Assembly: GCF_002240415.1 (NCBI RefSeq)
Contig: NZ_CP020028.1
Location: 3,559,501 to 3,623,500 of the forward strand
Source of the DNA: Paenibacillus kribbensis
GTDB taxonomy: Bacteria; Bacillota; Bacilli; Paenibacillales; Paenibacillaceae
DNA: 64,000 bases
Reading direction: 5' to 3'
Part shown: positions 26,880 to 35,549 of the stretch, piece after piece
Position numbering within the stretch: position 1 is the stretch's first letter
How the letters are laid out: the number at the start of each line of letters is the position of its first letter
Translations under genes and position numbers: made by a program
Notes under the pieces: generated by a model
Databases searched by the model: none
What the model was told of the DNA's origin: nothing
The model's input: the letters and a program-made list of their open reading frames with translations, nothing else

Positions 26880-27089
26880 CTATATTTTTTTCTCAGTGTT
26901 GTTGTTCTTATTCTTTTTCTCAGCAAGAAGTATACCTAGAAGTATATATCCCCTATACAATATTCCGATTAATGGCACTCCACCCGCAATAGAAATAAGG
27001 ATAACTAGCATATTAAGTATAAATGGTATTAAAGCGGGAATTTTTGGTTCCTCAGAAATCCAGTATCTTGCTCTAACCTTGTATCCAAT
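26880..27089 (-). pseudogene. 5'-truncated small membrane protein
   Basis: An open frame of 69 codons reads GYKVRARYWISEEPKIPALI, then a hydrophobic pair of helices (ILNMLVILISIAGGVP and IGILYRGYILLGILLA) and a Lys/Asn-rich tail. It overlaps the end of the mannosidase gene by 17 bases and opens right after an in-frame TAG. No ATG, GTG or TTG occurs until an internal ATG that lacks a ribosome binding site and would leave 43 codons. It therefore looks like the 3' end of a longer gene whose start was lost, although translation from the internal ATG cannot be excluded. A strong terminator follows. Confidence 0.45.
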
Positions 27090-29631
27090 CTACCAACGAA
27101 TGCACCGTCAACGCACCTGGTGAAACGGCCTCAAATGTTGAGGCACCGTTACCGTTACTCAACGCCAAAAATTCCACGATCTTCGGAATACCAGGGGCCA
27201 GATCCAGATGGTTATCGCTGAAAATGCCTTCCCGTTCCGCTGACAGCCACACATGTCTTGCAAGCACATCCGAACAAAGTATAAAGCTGCTGCCTCTGCT
27301 TCCCGGTACCTCGGTTATCTTAATATTCGTCTGCGGCAAATCCATCTCTTTGGTATCTGCAAAATAAACTTCACAGGAGGCCACCTGTTCACCATTTTGT
27401 GTCAGACACGCGACCAGCATATGCTCTGCACGGTTCAGGCCGTTCAGCCATTTGTCGGTTGGCAGTGTATGTACGATCCCTGCAGCGCCCGCTGCCTGCT
27501 GTACCTGAATGTCCTCTTCACAGATCACTTGACTGCCACGAATATGCAAAAGCGTCAGCCGCAGCGTACCTGCAATCGTCTTTAGCGTATCGTTAACGAT
27601 ATGCAGCTCCTTATTGCCCTGCTCTGCATCCGCCACGCTCAACAGCACATCAGCAAAGCTGCGCTTCGCCGTATATTGAAGTGCTTTCCAACGACCGAAA
27701 TAGTCCATACTCGACCAGGATGCAACGGGCCAGCAGTCATTCATTTGCCAATATAGTGTTCCCATGCAATAGGGCTTGTGACGGCGATGTGACTCTATAG
27801 CCATTTTCATCGCCTCTGCCTGTAAAATCTGGCTCATAGGAAGAAAACACGCAAAATCCTTGGGTTCCCGCATATACCGTTCCATATATTGTTTAATCAG
27901 GCGATTGCCTGCCCCATTCTTCTGATGGGCCAGCATGACCGCGGATTCCAGCTCCAAATCCTTCTCCTCCGCATAAGCACGTACCGACTTGTACTCGGGA
28001 AAGGACTGAAAACCATATTCGCTCATAAAACGTCCCACATGTACATGGTAATGCTCAAACGGCTCAGATGCGTGCCACACCCCCCAGTAGTGAACATCCC
28101 CGGCCTTCGAAGACGGATGCGCATGCTGGTTTCGATCTGCGGTCAGGCCAATAAGCGGGGAGGAGGGCCAATAAGCCGTCTGCGGGCTCCAGGTGTGTAC
28201 CGCCTCTGGCAAAATCCGGTGAAAAAGCGTTTCATAATCGGCCCACAGACGCTCCCGTTGTTCAGGCGTGTAATCCTTTTTCCAGCCCCAGCCTCCGTTC
28301 TCTTCATAATGCGCCCATGCCGAATCAATCTCATTATTGCCGCACCATAACGCAATACAGGGATGATTCCGCAGTCGCTTGATGTTGTCTTCAGCTTCCT
28401 GTGCCACATTATCCACAAAAGTCTCATCCCCTGGATACATGCTGCATGCGAACATAAAGTCTTGCCATATCAATAAGCCATATTCATCACAAAGCTCATA
28501 AAATACGTCTTCCTCATAAATGCCACCACCCCAAACCCGCAACATATTCATATGGGAGGCAGCCGCGCTGGCGATTTCGTGCCGATACCGTTCCTTCGTA
28601 ACCCTAGTGGCAAAGCTGTCATTCGGAATATGGTTGGCTCCCTTGGCAAACACCGGAACTCCGTTCAGCTCAAAATAAAAGCTCTCTCCCTCCGCATCCG
28701 GTTCACGTACAAGACGGATCGAACGCAGACCTGTTTTCACCGTTTTTTCCGCTATTACAGCTCCTTGCTCCCGCTCCGCAAGTTCGGCTGTAAACGTATA
28801 TAGATGGGGCTCTCCCAGCCCTCGGCACCACCACAGCTTCGGTTTGCTCATATCTAGCTCCAGCTCTACGGTTTGCTTTCCCTTCTGCAGATGAACAGGT
28901 TTCGACCACACCTTGCTGTCAACGAGGATACGCAGCTCGGCCTCCGTCGCCTCTCCTGCGTTCTCGACTTCTATGACCGCTGTGAGCCTGGCCTCTTCTG
29001 CATTCACTTCATCCTGTCGAATAAACAAATCTCGCACGATCATACCGGACCAGGCCTCGATCCGCACCTCTCTCCAAATGCCGCTTGTCACCAGCCTCGG
29101 TCCCCAATCCCAGCCATAATGATAGGGAGCCTTACGCGCGAAAACGCTTACCTTTTTGTCTGCCAAACCACCAGCTTCGGACTGATCATTTGGTGCAGGA
29201 AGTGCATAGCCTAACCGTTCCAGCTTGGGGACATCTTCAGCAATCGGTGAACGGAAATAAATTTCCAGCCGATTTCCCCCTACTTGAACAAGCTCCTTCA
29301 CATCCTGTCTCCATTGCCGAAACATATTATTGGTCGACAATACATGTTGCCCATTCACTTTTACATCTGCATAGGTGTCCAGTCCTTCCAACACCAATTC
29401 TATCCGCCTACATTGAAGCTGTTCCGCATGGATCTCAAAACAGGCTTCATAGATCCAGTCCTGCTTGTCAATCCACTGTACCTCTGCCTCGTTCATCCCG
29501 ATAAACGGATCAGGAATTTGGCCAAGTCGTAAAAGATCGGTATGCACACAACCCGGCACTTCCACATTAAACCACTCATCACTTTGCGCTTCCCTAAATC
29601 TCCAGCAATCCAGTTCTATCTCATTGAACAT
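27073..29631 (-). CDS. Beta-mannosidase, glycoside hydrolase family 2
   Basis: Retaining exo-beta-mannosidase that removes terminal mannose from mannan-derived oligosaccharides. About 852 residues, no signal peptide, so cytoplasmic. The order is a sugar-binding jelly roll (WFNVEVPGCVHTDLLRLG near residue 20), an immunoglobulin-like domain, a TIM barrel and a C-terminal sandwich. The acid/base lies in IALWCGNNEIDSAW and the nucleophile in FMSEYGFQSFPE. MLRVWGGGIYEEDVFYELCD is also typical of the mannosidase branch. GGGAGG stands 9 bases before the ATG at 29631; the twelve extra codons upstream are rejected. The LacI-type gene on its upstream side, same strand, is its likely regulator. Confidence 0.9.
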   Translation of the reverse strand: MFNEIELDCWRFREAQSDEWFNVEVPGCVHTDLLRLGQIPDPFIGMNEAEVQWIDKQDWIYEACFEIHAEQLQCRRIELVLEGLDTYADVKVNGQHVLSTNNMFRQWRQDVKELVQVGGNRLEIYFRSPIAEDVPKLERLGYALPAPNDQSEAGGLADKKVSVFARKAPYHYGWDWGPRLVTSGIWREVRIEAWSGMIVRDLFIRQDEVNAEEARLTAVIEVENAGEATEAELRILVDSKVWSKPVHLQKGKQTVELELDMSKPKLWWCRGLGEPHLYTFTAELAEREQGAVIAEKTVKTGLRSIRLVREPDAEGESFYFELNGVPVFAKGANHIPNDSFATRVTKERYRHEIASAAASHMNMLRVWGGGIYEEDVFYELCDEYGLLIWQDFMFACSMYPGDETFVDNVAQEAEDNIKRLRNHPCIALWCGNNEIDSAWAHYEENGGWGWKKDYTPEQRERLWADYETLFHRILPEAVHTWSPQTAYWPSSPLIGLTADRNQHAHPSSKAGDVHYWGVWHASEPFEHYHVHVGRFMSEYGFQSFPEYKSVRAYAEEKDLELESAVMLAHQKNGAGNRLIKQYMERYMREPKDFACFLPMSQILQAEAMKMAIESHRRHKPYCMGTLYWQMNDCWPVASWSSMDYFGRWKALQYTAKRSFADVLLSVADAEQGNKELHIVNDTLKTIAGTLRLTLLHIRGSQVICEEDIQVQQAAGAAGIVHTLPTDKWLNGLNRAEHMLVACLTQNGEQVASCEVYFADTKEMDLPQTNIKITEVPGSRGSSFILCSDVLARHVWLSAEREGIFSDNHLDLAPGIPKIVEFLALSNGNGASTFEAVSPGALTVHSLVDWIQG

Positions 29632-29692
29632 TGCCACAAGCCTCCCTGTAAGGATGATTGGGAACATCTGGGTCTCTCTTTCAACATAACAA

Positions 29693-29721
29693 AAATAACA
29701 TCAAGCTAACAAAGTAGTCAA
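29693..29721 (-). promoter_or_regulatory. Probable promoter of the beta-mannosidase gene
   Basis: On the minus strand TTGACT and TTATTT are separated by 17 bases, about 60 bases before the mannosidase start. The -10 box is weak (four of six consensus bases), which would fit an activated or repressed promoter. Confidence 0.4.
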
Positions 29722-29756
29722 ATTGTTTTTTTCGCAAAACCATTTGTATAGCAACC

Positions 29757-29800
29757 AAAAAAAGTCGCTCTCTGGCCTTAAACAGGCTAAAAAGCGACAT
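29757..29800 (-). terminator. Terminator of the LacI-type gene
   Basis: GTCGCT and AGCGAC form the outer stem with further inner pairing, followed on the minus strand by seven T residues. It separates the regulator from the mannosidase gene. Confidence 0.78.
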
Positions 29801-29846
29801 CTTTATTTCTCCACATCAACGGAGTACATCTAATGCGATCTGAACA

Positions 29847-30914
29847 TCAACTAGATCTGATTGAGCTGATTGGACGCTCAGGGTCATCTTTTCCCCGACT
29901 GTTGCGGGGCGCATGTCGTTCCCGTATAACCAGCTCTGCGTGCAGCAGCTTTTTTTCGACAGGCGAATCCGGGTTGGTTATTCGCCATAGCAATTGATCG
30001 ACCGCACGCATTCCCAGCAGCTCCTTATCCACTCTTACCGTGGCATAAATCGGCATCTGTTCGTTCGTATCATCAAATCCCGTCACCCCGCAGCGCCTCG
30101 GGACATCAATTCCCTTCCGTTTCAGCACATCCACCGCTTGTGCAGCAGTCACATCATTCGCGCACACAAACACCTCCGGCAACTCGCTCTCGTTCAGCTT
30201 GTCCAATTCCTCCTCCAGCGCTTGCACTCCCCCGTGAAGAAAGGCCTTGTTCTGCTGTAATTGTACGCCGCTCATTTCCAATGTGGAGCGAAAAGCTTCC
30301 CAACGTTCATAGAAACTGTGAGCATCGTCAATTTGACCGACAAATTGAAAACGTGTATAGCCCCTGCACAGCAAATCCTTCATTAATTCACTCATGCATG
30401 TGCGATTATCCGTAAACACCGTATCACTTAAAAATGCAGAATCCCAATGATCTACCATGACGACTGGAATCCCCATTCGATAAATATTCAGCAGCATCGG
30501 CGTTGAAACCGACCCTACCGTAATAATCCCCTTGATCGCTTCCGGATTCAGCAACGAAAACATATCTTCAGTCGAGGGCTCCGTTAACGTGACCATATCC
30601 ATTCCCTTGCGCTTCAGACGCTCGGAGATTCCTTCAAACACAGGTCCCCAGTATCTGGATTCCCTGTTCTGGTGTCGTATATTTGGAAATAACACCAGCA
30701 CAGTGCCCGACCATTCCTTGGCATCCGTATCACGCGGCTCTAGCCCGGTCACTTTTGGATGGTTGCGAAAATAGCCCATCTGGGCAGCCAGCTTGACCAG
30801 CACCGTCCTTGTCTCTTCACTTACGCCGGGCTTGCCTGACAATGCACGAGAAACAGCGAATTTTGAAACGCCCGCCGCATCCGCAATTTCCTGCAATGTT
30901 ACTTTTCCACGCAT
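29847..30914 (-). CDS. LacI-family transcriptional regulator
   Basis: About 355 residues. The N-terminal helix-turn-helix is VTLQEIADAAGVSKFAVSRA followed by the hinge LSGKPGVSEETR, and the remainder is a periplasmic-binding-protein-like sensor (MGIPVVMVDHWDSAF, VFVCANDVTAAQAVDVLKRK, CGVTGFDDTNE). The open frame extends 27 codons upstream, but LacI proteins begin directly before the helix-turn-helix, and a GGGTGAG stretch precedes the ATG at 30914. It probably represses the downstream beta-mannosidase and the divergent solute-binding gene. The inducer is likely a manno-oligosaccharide, by context only. Confidence 0.9.
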   Translation of the reverse strand: MRGKVTLQEIADAAGVSKFAVSRALSGKPGVSEETRTVLVKLAAQMGYFRNHPKVTGLEPRDTDAKEWSGTVLVLFPNIRHQNRESRYWGPVFEGISERLKRKGMDMVTLTEPSTEDMFSLLNPEAIKGIITVGSVSTPMLLNIYRMGIPVVMVDHWDSAFLSDTVFTDNRTCMSELMKDLLCRGYTRFQFVGQIDDAHSFYERWEAFRSTLEMSGVQLQQNKAFLHGGVQALEEELDKLNESELPEVFVCANDVTAAQAVDVLKRKGIDVPRRCGVTGFDDTNEQMPIYATVRVDKELLGMRAVDQLLWRITNPDSPVEKKLLHAELVIRERHAPRNSRGKDDPERPISSIRSS

Positions 30915-31111
30915 CTTCTCACCCAACCCTATTCGGAATCTAGTTCTGCTTCTGCCTGTTTTCAATACACGGGTGTGCCTATAAACTGGTACCATCGTAG
31001 CATACTTTGTTTTAGATCATCAAACGATAGATTTGCACAAATCCACACCATCCGCCATAATATGTTTGCATAATAAAAAAACAAACAGCATAACAAATCA
31101 CCATAAATCAC

Positions 31112-31161
31112 TTGACGTAAGGTAGTTTATTTCCTACAATTTACTAATGAAAGCACTTACA
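31112..31161 (+). promoter_or_regulatory. Promoter and operator of the solute-binding lipoprotein gene
   Basis: TTGACG (31112-31117) and TACAAT (31135-31140) are 17 bases apart. Eight bases downstream lies TGAAAGCACTTACA (31148-31161), one base away from a consensus CcpA site. A repressor bound there would overlap the transcription start. It may serve CcpA or the divergent LacI-type protein. Confidence 0.65.
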
Positions 31162-31195
31162 TTATGTGAATCATACTTAAAAAGGGGGATTGCAA

Positions 31196-32887
31196 ATGTT
31201 CAAGAACAGATTGGTACGACAAAGCTCCATCCTGCTCCTGGCTGTGCTGCTGCTCGTGACAACGGGCTGTGCGAGCGGAACAGGCGGTACGGCATCAAAA
31301 GAAGATCCCGATGACACCAGTCCCATGACCCTAACTTTTTTTGGCGGTGATTCCAGCTCCAACTGGAACAACATGAAAGACGCGGTCGGACAGGAAATTA
31401 TCAAAAAAACGGGCGTTACACTCAATGCCGAATATGCCGTCAATGGTCGAGGTGAGGAAAAATTTGCACTGATGGTCGCCAGCGGAGAGTATCCTGACCT
31501 CGTGTATCCCAAAGGGGAAGTCGGAAAGATGGTCGATGCCGGAGCACTCATTGACTTAACCGACCTGATTGACAAATACGGTCCAAATATTAAGAAAGTA
31601 TACGGAGACTATTTTAACCGTATCAAATATAGCAGTGAAGATCCTGCCATTTATACGATCCCAACCAATTTGGGCGTAGATCACATCGCATTTGATGCAC
31701 AGGCCGGCTTTGAAATCCAGCATCAGGCACTTAAAAAGCTCGGATACCCCAAAATTCGCACCGTCCAGGATTTTGAAAAAGCACTCAAGGACTATGTCGC
31801 CAAATATCCCACCACCAACGGCCAGCCTACCATTCCCCTCTCACTTGATGCCGAAGACTGGAAAATTCAGATTACCGTGACGAATCCCGCCGTGATCGCT
31901 ACAGGCGGACCGGATGATGGCGAGTATTATATTGATCCGAAAACACACAAAGCCATCCTTCACTACAAGCGCCCGGAAGAACGGGAATATTTCCGTTGGC
32001 TGAATCATATGTACAACGAAGGATTGCTGGATAAGGATACTTTTGTGCAAAAAAGTGATCAGTACAAATCCAAGATTGCTGCAGGTCGGGTCATTGGACT
32101 CATTGATCAGGAATGGAACTATCAGGATGCCGAAAACGCCCTCAAGGCTGCAGGCAAGGATGAATTTACCTACGCTCATTTTCCAGTCACCTTAAATGAA
32201 AAATATCAGGATCATTCCCTCCAGCCAGTTGGCTTTGACGCTGCATACGGCATCGGAATTACGACTTCGTGCAAAAATCCGGTGCGTGCCATCAAGTTTC
32301 TGGATTTTCTGGCCTCCGACGAAGGACAAATTTTGCGCAACTGGGGCATTGAAGGCCAGCATTACAATGTAGAAAACGGCAAACGAGTCATTCCGGCTGC
32401 CGTACAGCAACGCAAAAACACCGATAATGCTTCTTTTACTAGAGAGTCAGGTATCGGTTTGTACTGGATATGGGGACCTCATTACGGGGACAGCGTCAAA
32501 GACCCTTCTGGCAATTACTATACAACCAACTATCCGGAAATGATTACCGAAAATTACAGCCAAGCCGAAAAAGAATCCCTTCAGGCATACAAGGCCCAGA
32601 CATGGAAGGACCTGTTCCCGAACGAAAAGGATTTCCCGGCAAAAGAGTGGGGTGCCGCCTACAATATGCCGGTTCCGACCGATACGAACTACAATGTCAT
32701 TTATCAGAAGTCGCAGGACATTGTGCGCAAACGGATTCCTGAGGCTATACTTGCCAAGCCGGATCAGTTCGACACCGTCTATGACCGTATGCTGCAGGAA
32801 CTGGACCAGGCAGGTGTACCGAAGGCTGAAGAAGTCTACACTGGCCTGATCCAAAATCGGCTGAAGCTATGGTACGGGGAGAAATAA
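31196..32887 (+). CDS. Extracellular sugar-binding lipoprotein without neighbouring permeases
   Basis: About 563 residues. The signal peptide ends in the lipobox LLVTTGCASG. The mature protein is a family-1 solute-binding protein of the large LplA/YtcQ type (LIDLTDLIDKYGPNIKKVYG, GLYWIWGPHYGDS, and a C-terminal ELDQAGVPKAEEVYTGLIQN). AAGGGGG precedes the ATG at 31196 by 7 bases; the ORF's TTG two codons earlier overlaps that site. It is divergent from the LacI-type gene. Unlike the other two binding proteins in the window it has no permease genes beside it; it may hand its ligand, perhaps a manno-oligosaccharide, to permeases encoded elsewhere. Confidence 0.88.
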   Translation: MFKNRLVRQSSILLLAVLLLVTTGCASGTGGTASKEDPDDTSPMTLTFFGGDSSSNWNNMKDAVGQEIIKKTGVTLNAEYAVNGRGEEKFALMVASGEYPDLVYPKGEVGKMVDAGALIDLTDLIDKYGPNIKKVYGDYFNRIKYSSEDPAIYTIPTNLGVDHIAFDAQAGFEIQHQALKKLGYPKIRTVQDFEKALKDYVAKYPTTNGQPTIPLSLDAEDWKIQITVTNPAVIATGGPDDGEYYIDPKTHKAILHYKRPEEREYFRWLNHMYNEGLLDKDTFVQKSDQYKSKIAAGRVIGLIDQEWNYQDAENALKAAGKDEFTYAHFPVTLNEKYQDHSLQPVGFDAAYGIGITTSCKNPVRAIKFLDFLASDEGQILRNWGIEGQHYNVENGKRVIPAAVQQRKNTDNASFTRESGIGLYWIWGPHYGDSVKDPSGNYYTTNYPEMITENYSQAEKESLQAYKAQTWKDLFPNEKDFPAKEWGAAYNMPVPTDTNYNVIYQKSQDIVRKRIPEAILAKPDQFDTVYDRMLQELDQAGVPKAEEVYTGLIQNRLKLWYGEK

Positions 32888-32898
32888 CGATCAAATAA

Positions 32899-33016
32899 GC
32901 TGAACTTAAAAGTTACCTATCGTTACTACTTCGTGCCACTACGCAGTCGGATGGGACTTCTCTTGTACAGCACCATCCGACTACTCCGTTTTTATGTAGA
33001 ACGATACTCATTAGAG
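32899..33016. repeat. Dispersed intergenic hairpin element, copy 2
   Basis: The shorter copy of the element at 3662-3855. It shares TTAAAAGT-pyrimidine-ACCT, CGTGCCACT, CGCAG, the arm AGTCGGATGG, CTTGTACAGCACCAT, and the arm CCATCCGACTA followed by CCGTTTTT. The inner arms AGTCGGATGG and CCATCCGACT pair perfectly. An outer pair TATCGTTACTAC and GTAGAACGATA also matches with one bulge. Compared with copy 1 the inner stem has T-A in place of G-C at one position, which keeps pairing intact. It follows the solute-binding gene and precedes the HxlR-type gene that reads towards it. Confidence 0.6.
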
Positions 33017-33032
33017 ATTCTTTTGCAAATCT

Positions 33033-33416
33033 TCACTTACTGTATTTCAGATCATAATTGCCTCTCGCCTCCTCTACATGCGAATAATTCGTTCTGCCCC
33101 ACTGTCTTAATTCTTTCATTGGTTGAAGTAAGGTTTCGCCTAAAGGGGTTAGCGAATATTCCACGGTAAGGGGTACTGTTGGTGTAATATGGCGTTGGAC
33201 TAGCCCATCCCGCTCCAGCTTACGCACCGTTTGTGTCAGCATTTTTTTGGAAATGCCCTCGACTCTTCTGGAAATATCCCCGTATCTGATGTGCCCATTC
33301 TCCAATGCGTAAATGACGAGTGCCGTCCACTTGTTGGAAATAATCTCAAGGACTCTGCTATAGCCACAACCCGCCAGCGTGATGTCGGGTTGTTTATTTG
33401 TGGTTGAAGATGTCAA
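33033..33416 (-). CDS. HxlR-family winged-helix regulator
   Basis: About 127 residues. The HxlR pattern is clear: a Cys near the start (LAGCGYSRVLEIISNKWTAL), a winged helix (GDISRRVEGISKKMLTQTVR, then LERDGLVQRHI), and YSLTPLGETLLQPMKEL. Single-cysteine HxlR proteins such as HypR sense oxidants or aldehydes; here the single conserved Cys could do so. AGGAGGGG lies inside the longest frame and 9 bases before TTG at 33416, so the TTG start is chosen. It is divergent from the lactonase-like gene and probably controls it. Confidence 0.85.
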   Translation of the reverse strand: MTSSTTNKQPDITLAGCGYSRVLEIISNKWTALVIYALENGHIRYGDISRRVEGISKKMLTQTVRKLERDGLVQRHITPTVPLTVEYSLTPLGETLLQPMKELRQWGRTNYSHVEEARGNYDLKYSK

Positions 33417-33589
33417 ATCCTTTCCCCTCCTATGCACCTAAAAGTACCCTGGACACATTAAAGTGCCTCCTTATGTAAGTTTAGATTTTATATTAGGATA
33501 TGTCTATACCTGCCGCTACGGCAGCGTAACCGTCAAGAGTGAAGCTAGAGATTCACTTGGAAATTACTCTTCATTGGGAGGAAACGAAC

Positions 33590-34438
33590 ATGTCAAATAT
33601 TATTAAACCGCGGCCTAAGCTGTATGTGATGGATAACGGACGAATGAGCATGGACAAGAACTGGATAATCGCCATGCATAATCCGGCCACGATTAACAAT
33701 CCTAATGCCTCAACAGAGTTCACTGAATTCCCCATCTATACAGTATTGATCGACCACCCTGAGGGAAAGATTTTGTTTGATACAGCATGTAATCCGAACT
33801 CGATGGGCAGCGAAGGGCGTTGGGCCGAATCAACGCAATTGGCATCCCCTTGGGTGGCCAGTGAGGAATGTTACCTGCATAACCGGCTGGAGCAATTGAA
33901 TGTAAGACCTGAGGAAATTAGGTACGTCATTGCCTCCCATTTGCATTTGGATCACGCGGGATGTTTGGAAATGTTTACGAATTCTACCGTTATCGTACAT
34001 GAGGATGAGTTGAACGGTGCGCTGCAGAACTATGCCCGTAATGTAAAGGAAGGAGCTTATGTCTGGGCGGACATTGATGCATGGATCAAAAATCACTTGC
34101 AGTGGAAAACAATCAAACGCCATCAGGATAACCTGGAACTGGCTGAAGGTATCAACATTCTCAACTTTGGCAGCGGGCATGCTTGGGGGATGATAGGCTT
34201 GCATATTGAACTGCCGGAGACAGGGGGGATCATCCTTGCTTCGGACGCTATCTATTCAGCGGAAAGCTACGGTCCACCCGTCAAGCCGCCAGGTATTATT
34301 TATGATCTGCTTGGTTACCGGGATACGGTGGAAAAAATTCGCACACTGGCTGCACGGACGAATTCTCAAGTATGGTTCGGACATGATATTAATCAATTCA
34401 AACAATTCCGCAAATCAACCGAGGGATATTACGAATAA
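33590..34438 (+). CDS. N-acyl-homoserine lactonase-like metallo-beta-lactamase-fold enzyme
   Basis: About 282 residues with the zinc motif SHLHLDHAG, further ligands in GHAWGMIGLHIE and LASDAIYS, and FGHDIN near the end. This order (HxHxDH, H, D, H) is that of AiiA-type quorum-quenching lactonases, which open the lactone ring of Gram-negative AHL signals. There is no signal peptide, so it acts inside the cell. GGGAGG stands 8 bases before the ATG at 33590. The substrate cannot be proven from the sequence; other lactones are possible. The adjacent HxlR-type gene is divergent. Confidence 0.78.
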   Translation: MSNIIKPRPKLYVMDNGRMSMDKNWIIAMHNPATINNPNASTEFTEFPIYTVLIDHPEGKILFDTACNPNSMGSEGRWAESTQLASPWVASEECYLHNRLEQLNVRPEEIRYVIASHLHLDHAGCLEMFTNSTVIVHEDELNGALQNYARNVKEGAYVWADIDAWIKNHLQWKTIKRHQDNLELAEGINILNFGSGHAWGMIGLHIELPETGGIILASDAIYSAESYGPPVKPPGIIYDLLGYRDTVEKIRTLAARTNSQVWFGHDINQFKQFRKSTEGYYE

Positions 34439-34468
34439 AAAGTTTAATATATCAGGTATCCACCCCAA

Positions 34469-34490
34469 AAGCCCGCAATTTCGCGGGCTT
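34469..34490. terminator. Short bidirectional terminator hairpin
   Basis: AAGCCCGC and GCGGGCTT pair perfectly around a 6-base loop between two convergent genes. T tracts are short on both sides. Confidence 0.6.
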
Positions 34491-34550
34491 CTATGATTCG
34501 CTCGTTTTGTCCGGATTAAACCGAGTAAAATAACTTATACGGTTTCACTT

Positions 34551-35111
34551 TCAAGATTCCTTCGCTTGCTCTGCAGCTTCATATTCGCTCCGCAAAATCC
34601 CCATCTGAATAATGTCATAGTATTGACCTTCTCTGAACAGCTTTTCCCGTAGCCGACCTTCCTCTTTGAAACCGCAAGCCAGATAGCAACGGTATGCACG
34701 TTCATTGAACGCATAGACCTCCAGCTCCAGCCGATGCAGGTTCAGAGCATGAAATGCAAATTTCTGTATTAGCCGAATCGCTTCCCGTCCGTAGCCCTTA
34801 CCCAGGTCACCGTCACGTCCGATCACAATACCAAGTGTGGCGTGCCGATTCACCCAGTTGATTTTAAATAAATCCAGTTGTCCGATATAGTCCAGTGTGT
34901 CTTTATGAGCAATGATAAAGCCCTTGATCTCGGAGTTGCCGTCAATCATCATCTGTACAAAGGATTCGCTACTGAATTGTGAATGCGGATAGATAAACAC
35001 ATCGCTTAAGCCATATGTAATTTCCGGGTCATTGACCCATTTTCGTATATCAGGTATATCCTCCAGACGGTATTCTCTCAATACAATTCGTTCCCCAATA
35101 ATGTGCGGCAT
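34551..35111 (-). CDS. GNAT-family N-acetyltransferase (RimJ/RimL type)
   Basis: About 186 residues. It has the GNAT_3 start IIGERIVLREYRLEDIPDI, the acetyl-CoA-binding stretch VIGRDGDLGKGYGREAIRLI, and the C-terminal LHRLELEVYAFNERAYRCYL with CGFKEEGRLREKLF. It probably acetylates an alpha-amino group of a protein or a small-molecule amine. GGAGGG is 9 bases before the ATG at 35111, so the twelve upstream codons are left out. It is a single-gene unit. Confidence 0.87.
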   Translation of the reverse strand: MPHIIGERIVLREYRLEDIPDIRKWVNDPEITYGLSDVFIYPHSQFSSESFVQMMIDGNSEIKGFIIAHKDTLDYIGQLDLFKINWVNRHATLGIVIGRDGDLGKGYGREAIRLIQKFAFHALNLHRLELEVYAFNERAYRCYLACGFKEEGRLREKLFREGQYYDIIQMGILRSEYEAAEQAKES

Positions 35112-35180
35112 CGTCATCTTCCCTCCGGTATGTATTTTTTCAGTCATTCCAGCTCTCTACAATATACTTTACACTATACT

Positions 35181-35348
35181 TTACGCTTCCATCATTCTCA
35201 CAAACCCCACAACACGTGTACCCTTATAATGAAGCTCCCCACGGTCCCCGACCACAATCATACCGAAGTCCGTATCCTTCACCTCCAGCTCCTTACGTTC
35301 ACCCCCGTCAAACTCAAAGGTAATATAATAATATGTAAATTTTCCATT
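35181..35348 (-). pseudogene. 3' remnant of a DUF2500-family gene
   Basis: The minus-strand frame reads NGKFTYYYITFEFDGGERKE, LEVKDTDFGMIVVGDRGEL and HYKGTRVVGFVRMMEA, then stops. This is the C-terminal half of DUF2500 proteins, which carry an N-terminal membrane helix missing here. An in-frame TAG lies directly before the fragment (35349-35351), and no start codon with a binding site is visible. A further 15 codons upstream (VFEVEDVPFVNGQ) stay in frame before another stop. It is a decayed gene. Confidence 0.65.
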
Positions 35349-35505
35349 CTATTGCCCATTGACAAATGGTACATCTTCAACCTCAAAAACTCCAATACTT
35401 TTTTAACATACTTACGAAAAAAAAGTTCTTTCGCTCTTTTCCGCACCCCGCTTGGACTTATACCCGATCTGGGCCCTCTGATCCCCTTTGGAGCGATTGA
35501 CAAAA

Positions 35506-35549
35506 CTATATATAGATATAAAATAGAAAATGTGCTCTAAATATAGTGT
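35506..35549 (+). promoter_or_regulatory. Pair of NrdR-like boxes upstream of the nrd operon
   Basis: CTATATATAGATA (35506-35518) and CTAAATATAGTGT (35537-35549) both resemble the NrdR consensus ACACWATATSTWGTGT. Their starts are 31 bases apart, three helical turns, which is the spacing known for NrdR sites. NrdR represses ribonucleotide reductase genes when dATP is high. No other gene lies between 35112 and 35664 apart from the DUF2500 remnant. Confidence 0.65.

Noticed and set aside
33510..33524. CTGCCG-CTA-CGGCAG hairpin before the lactonase-like gene
   Set aside because: A perfect but very short stem without a T run; a terminator or riboswitch call is not supported.
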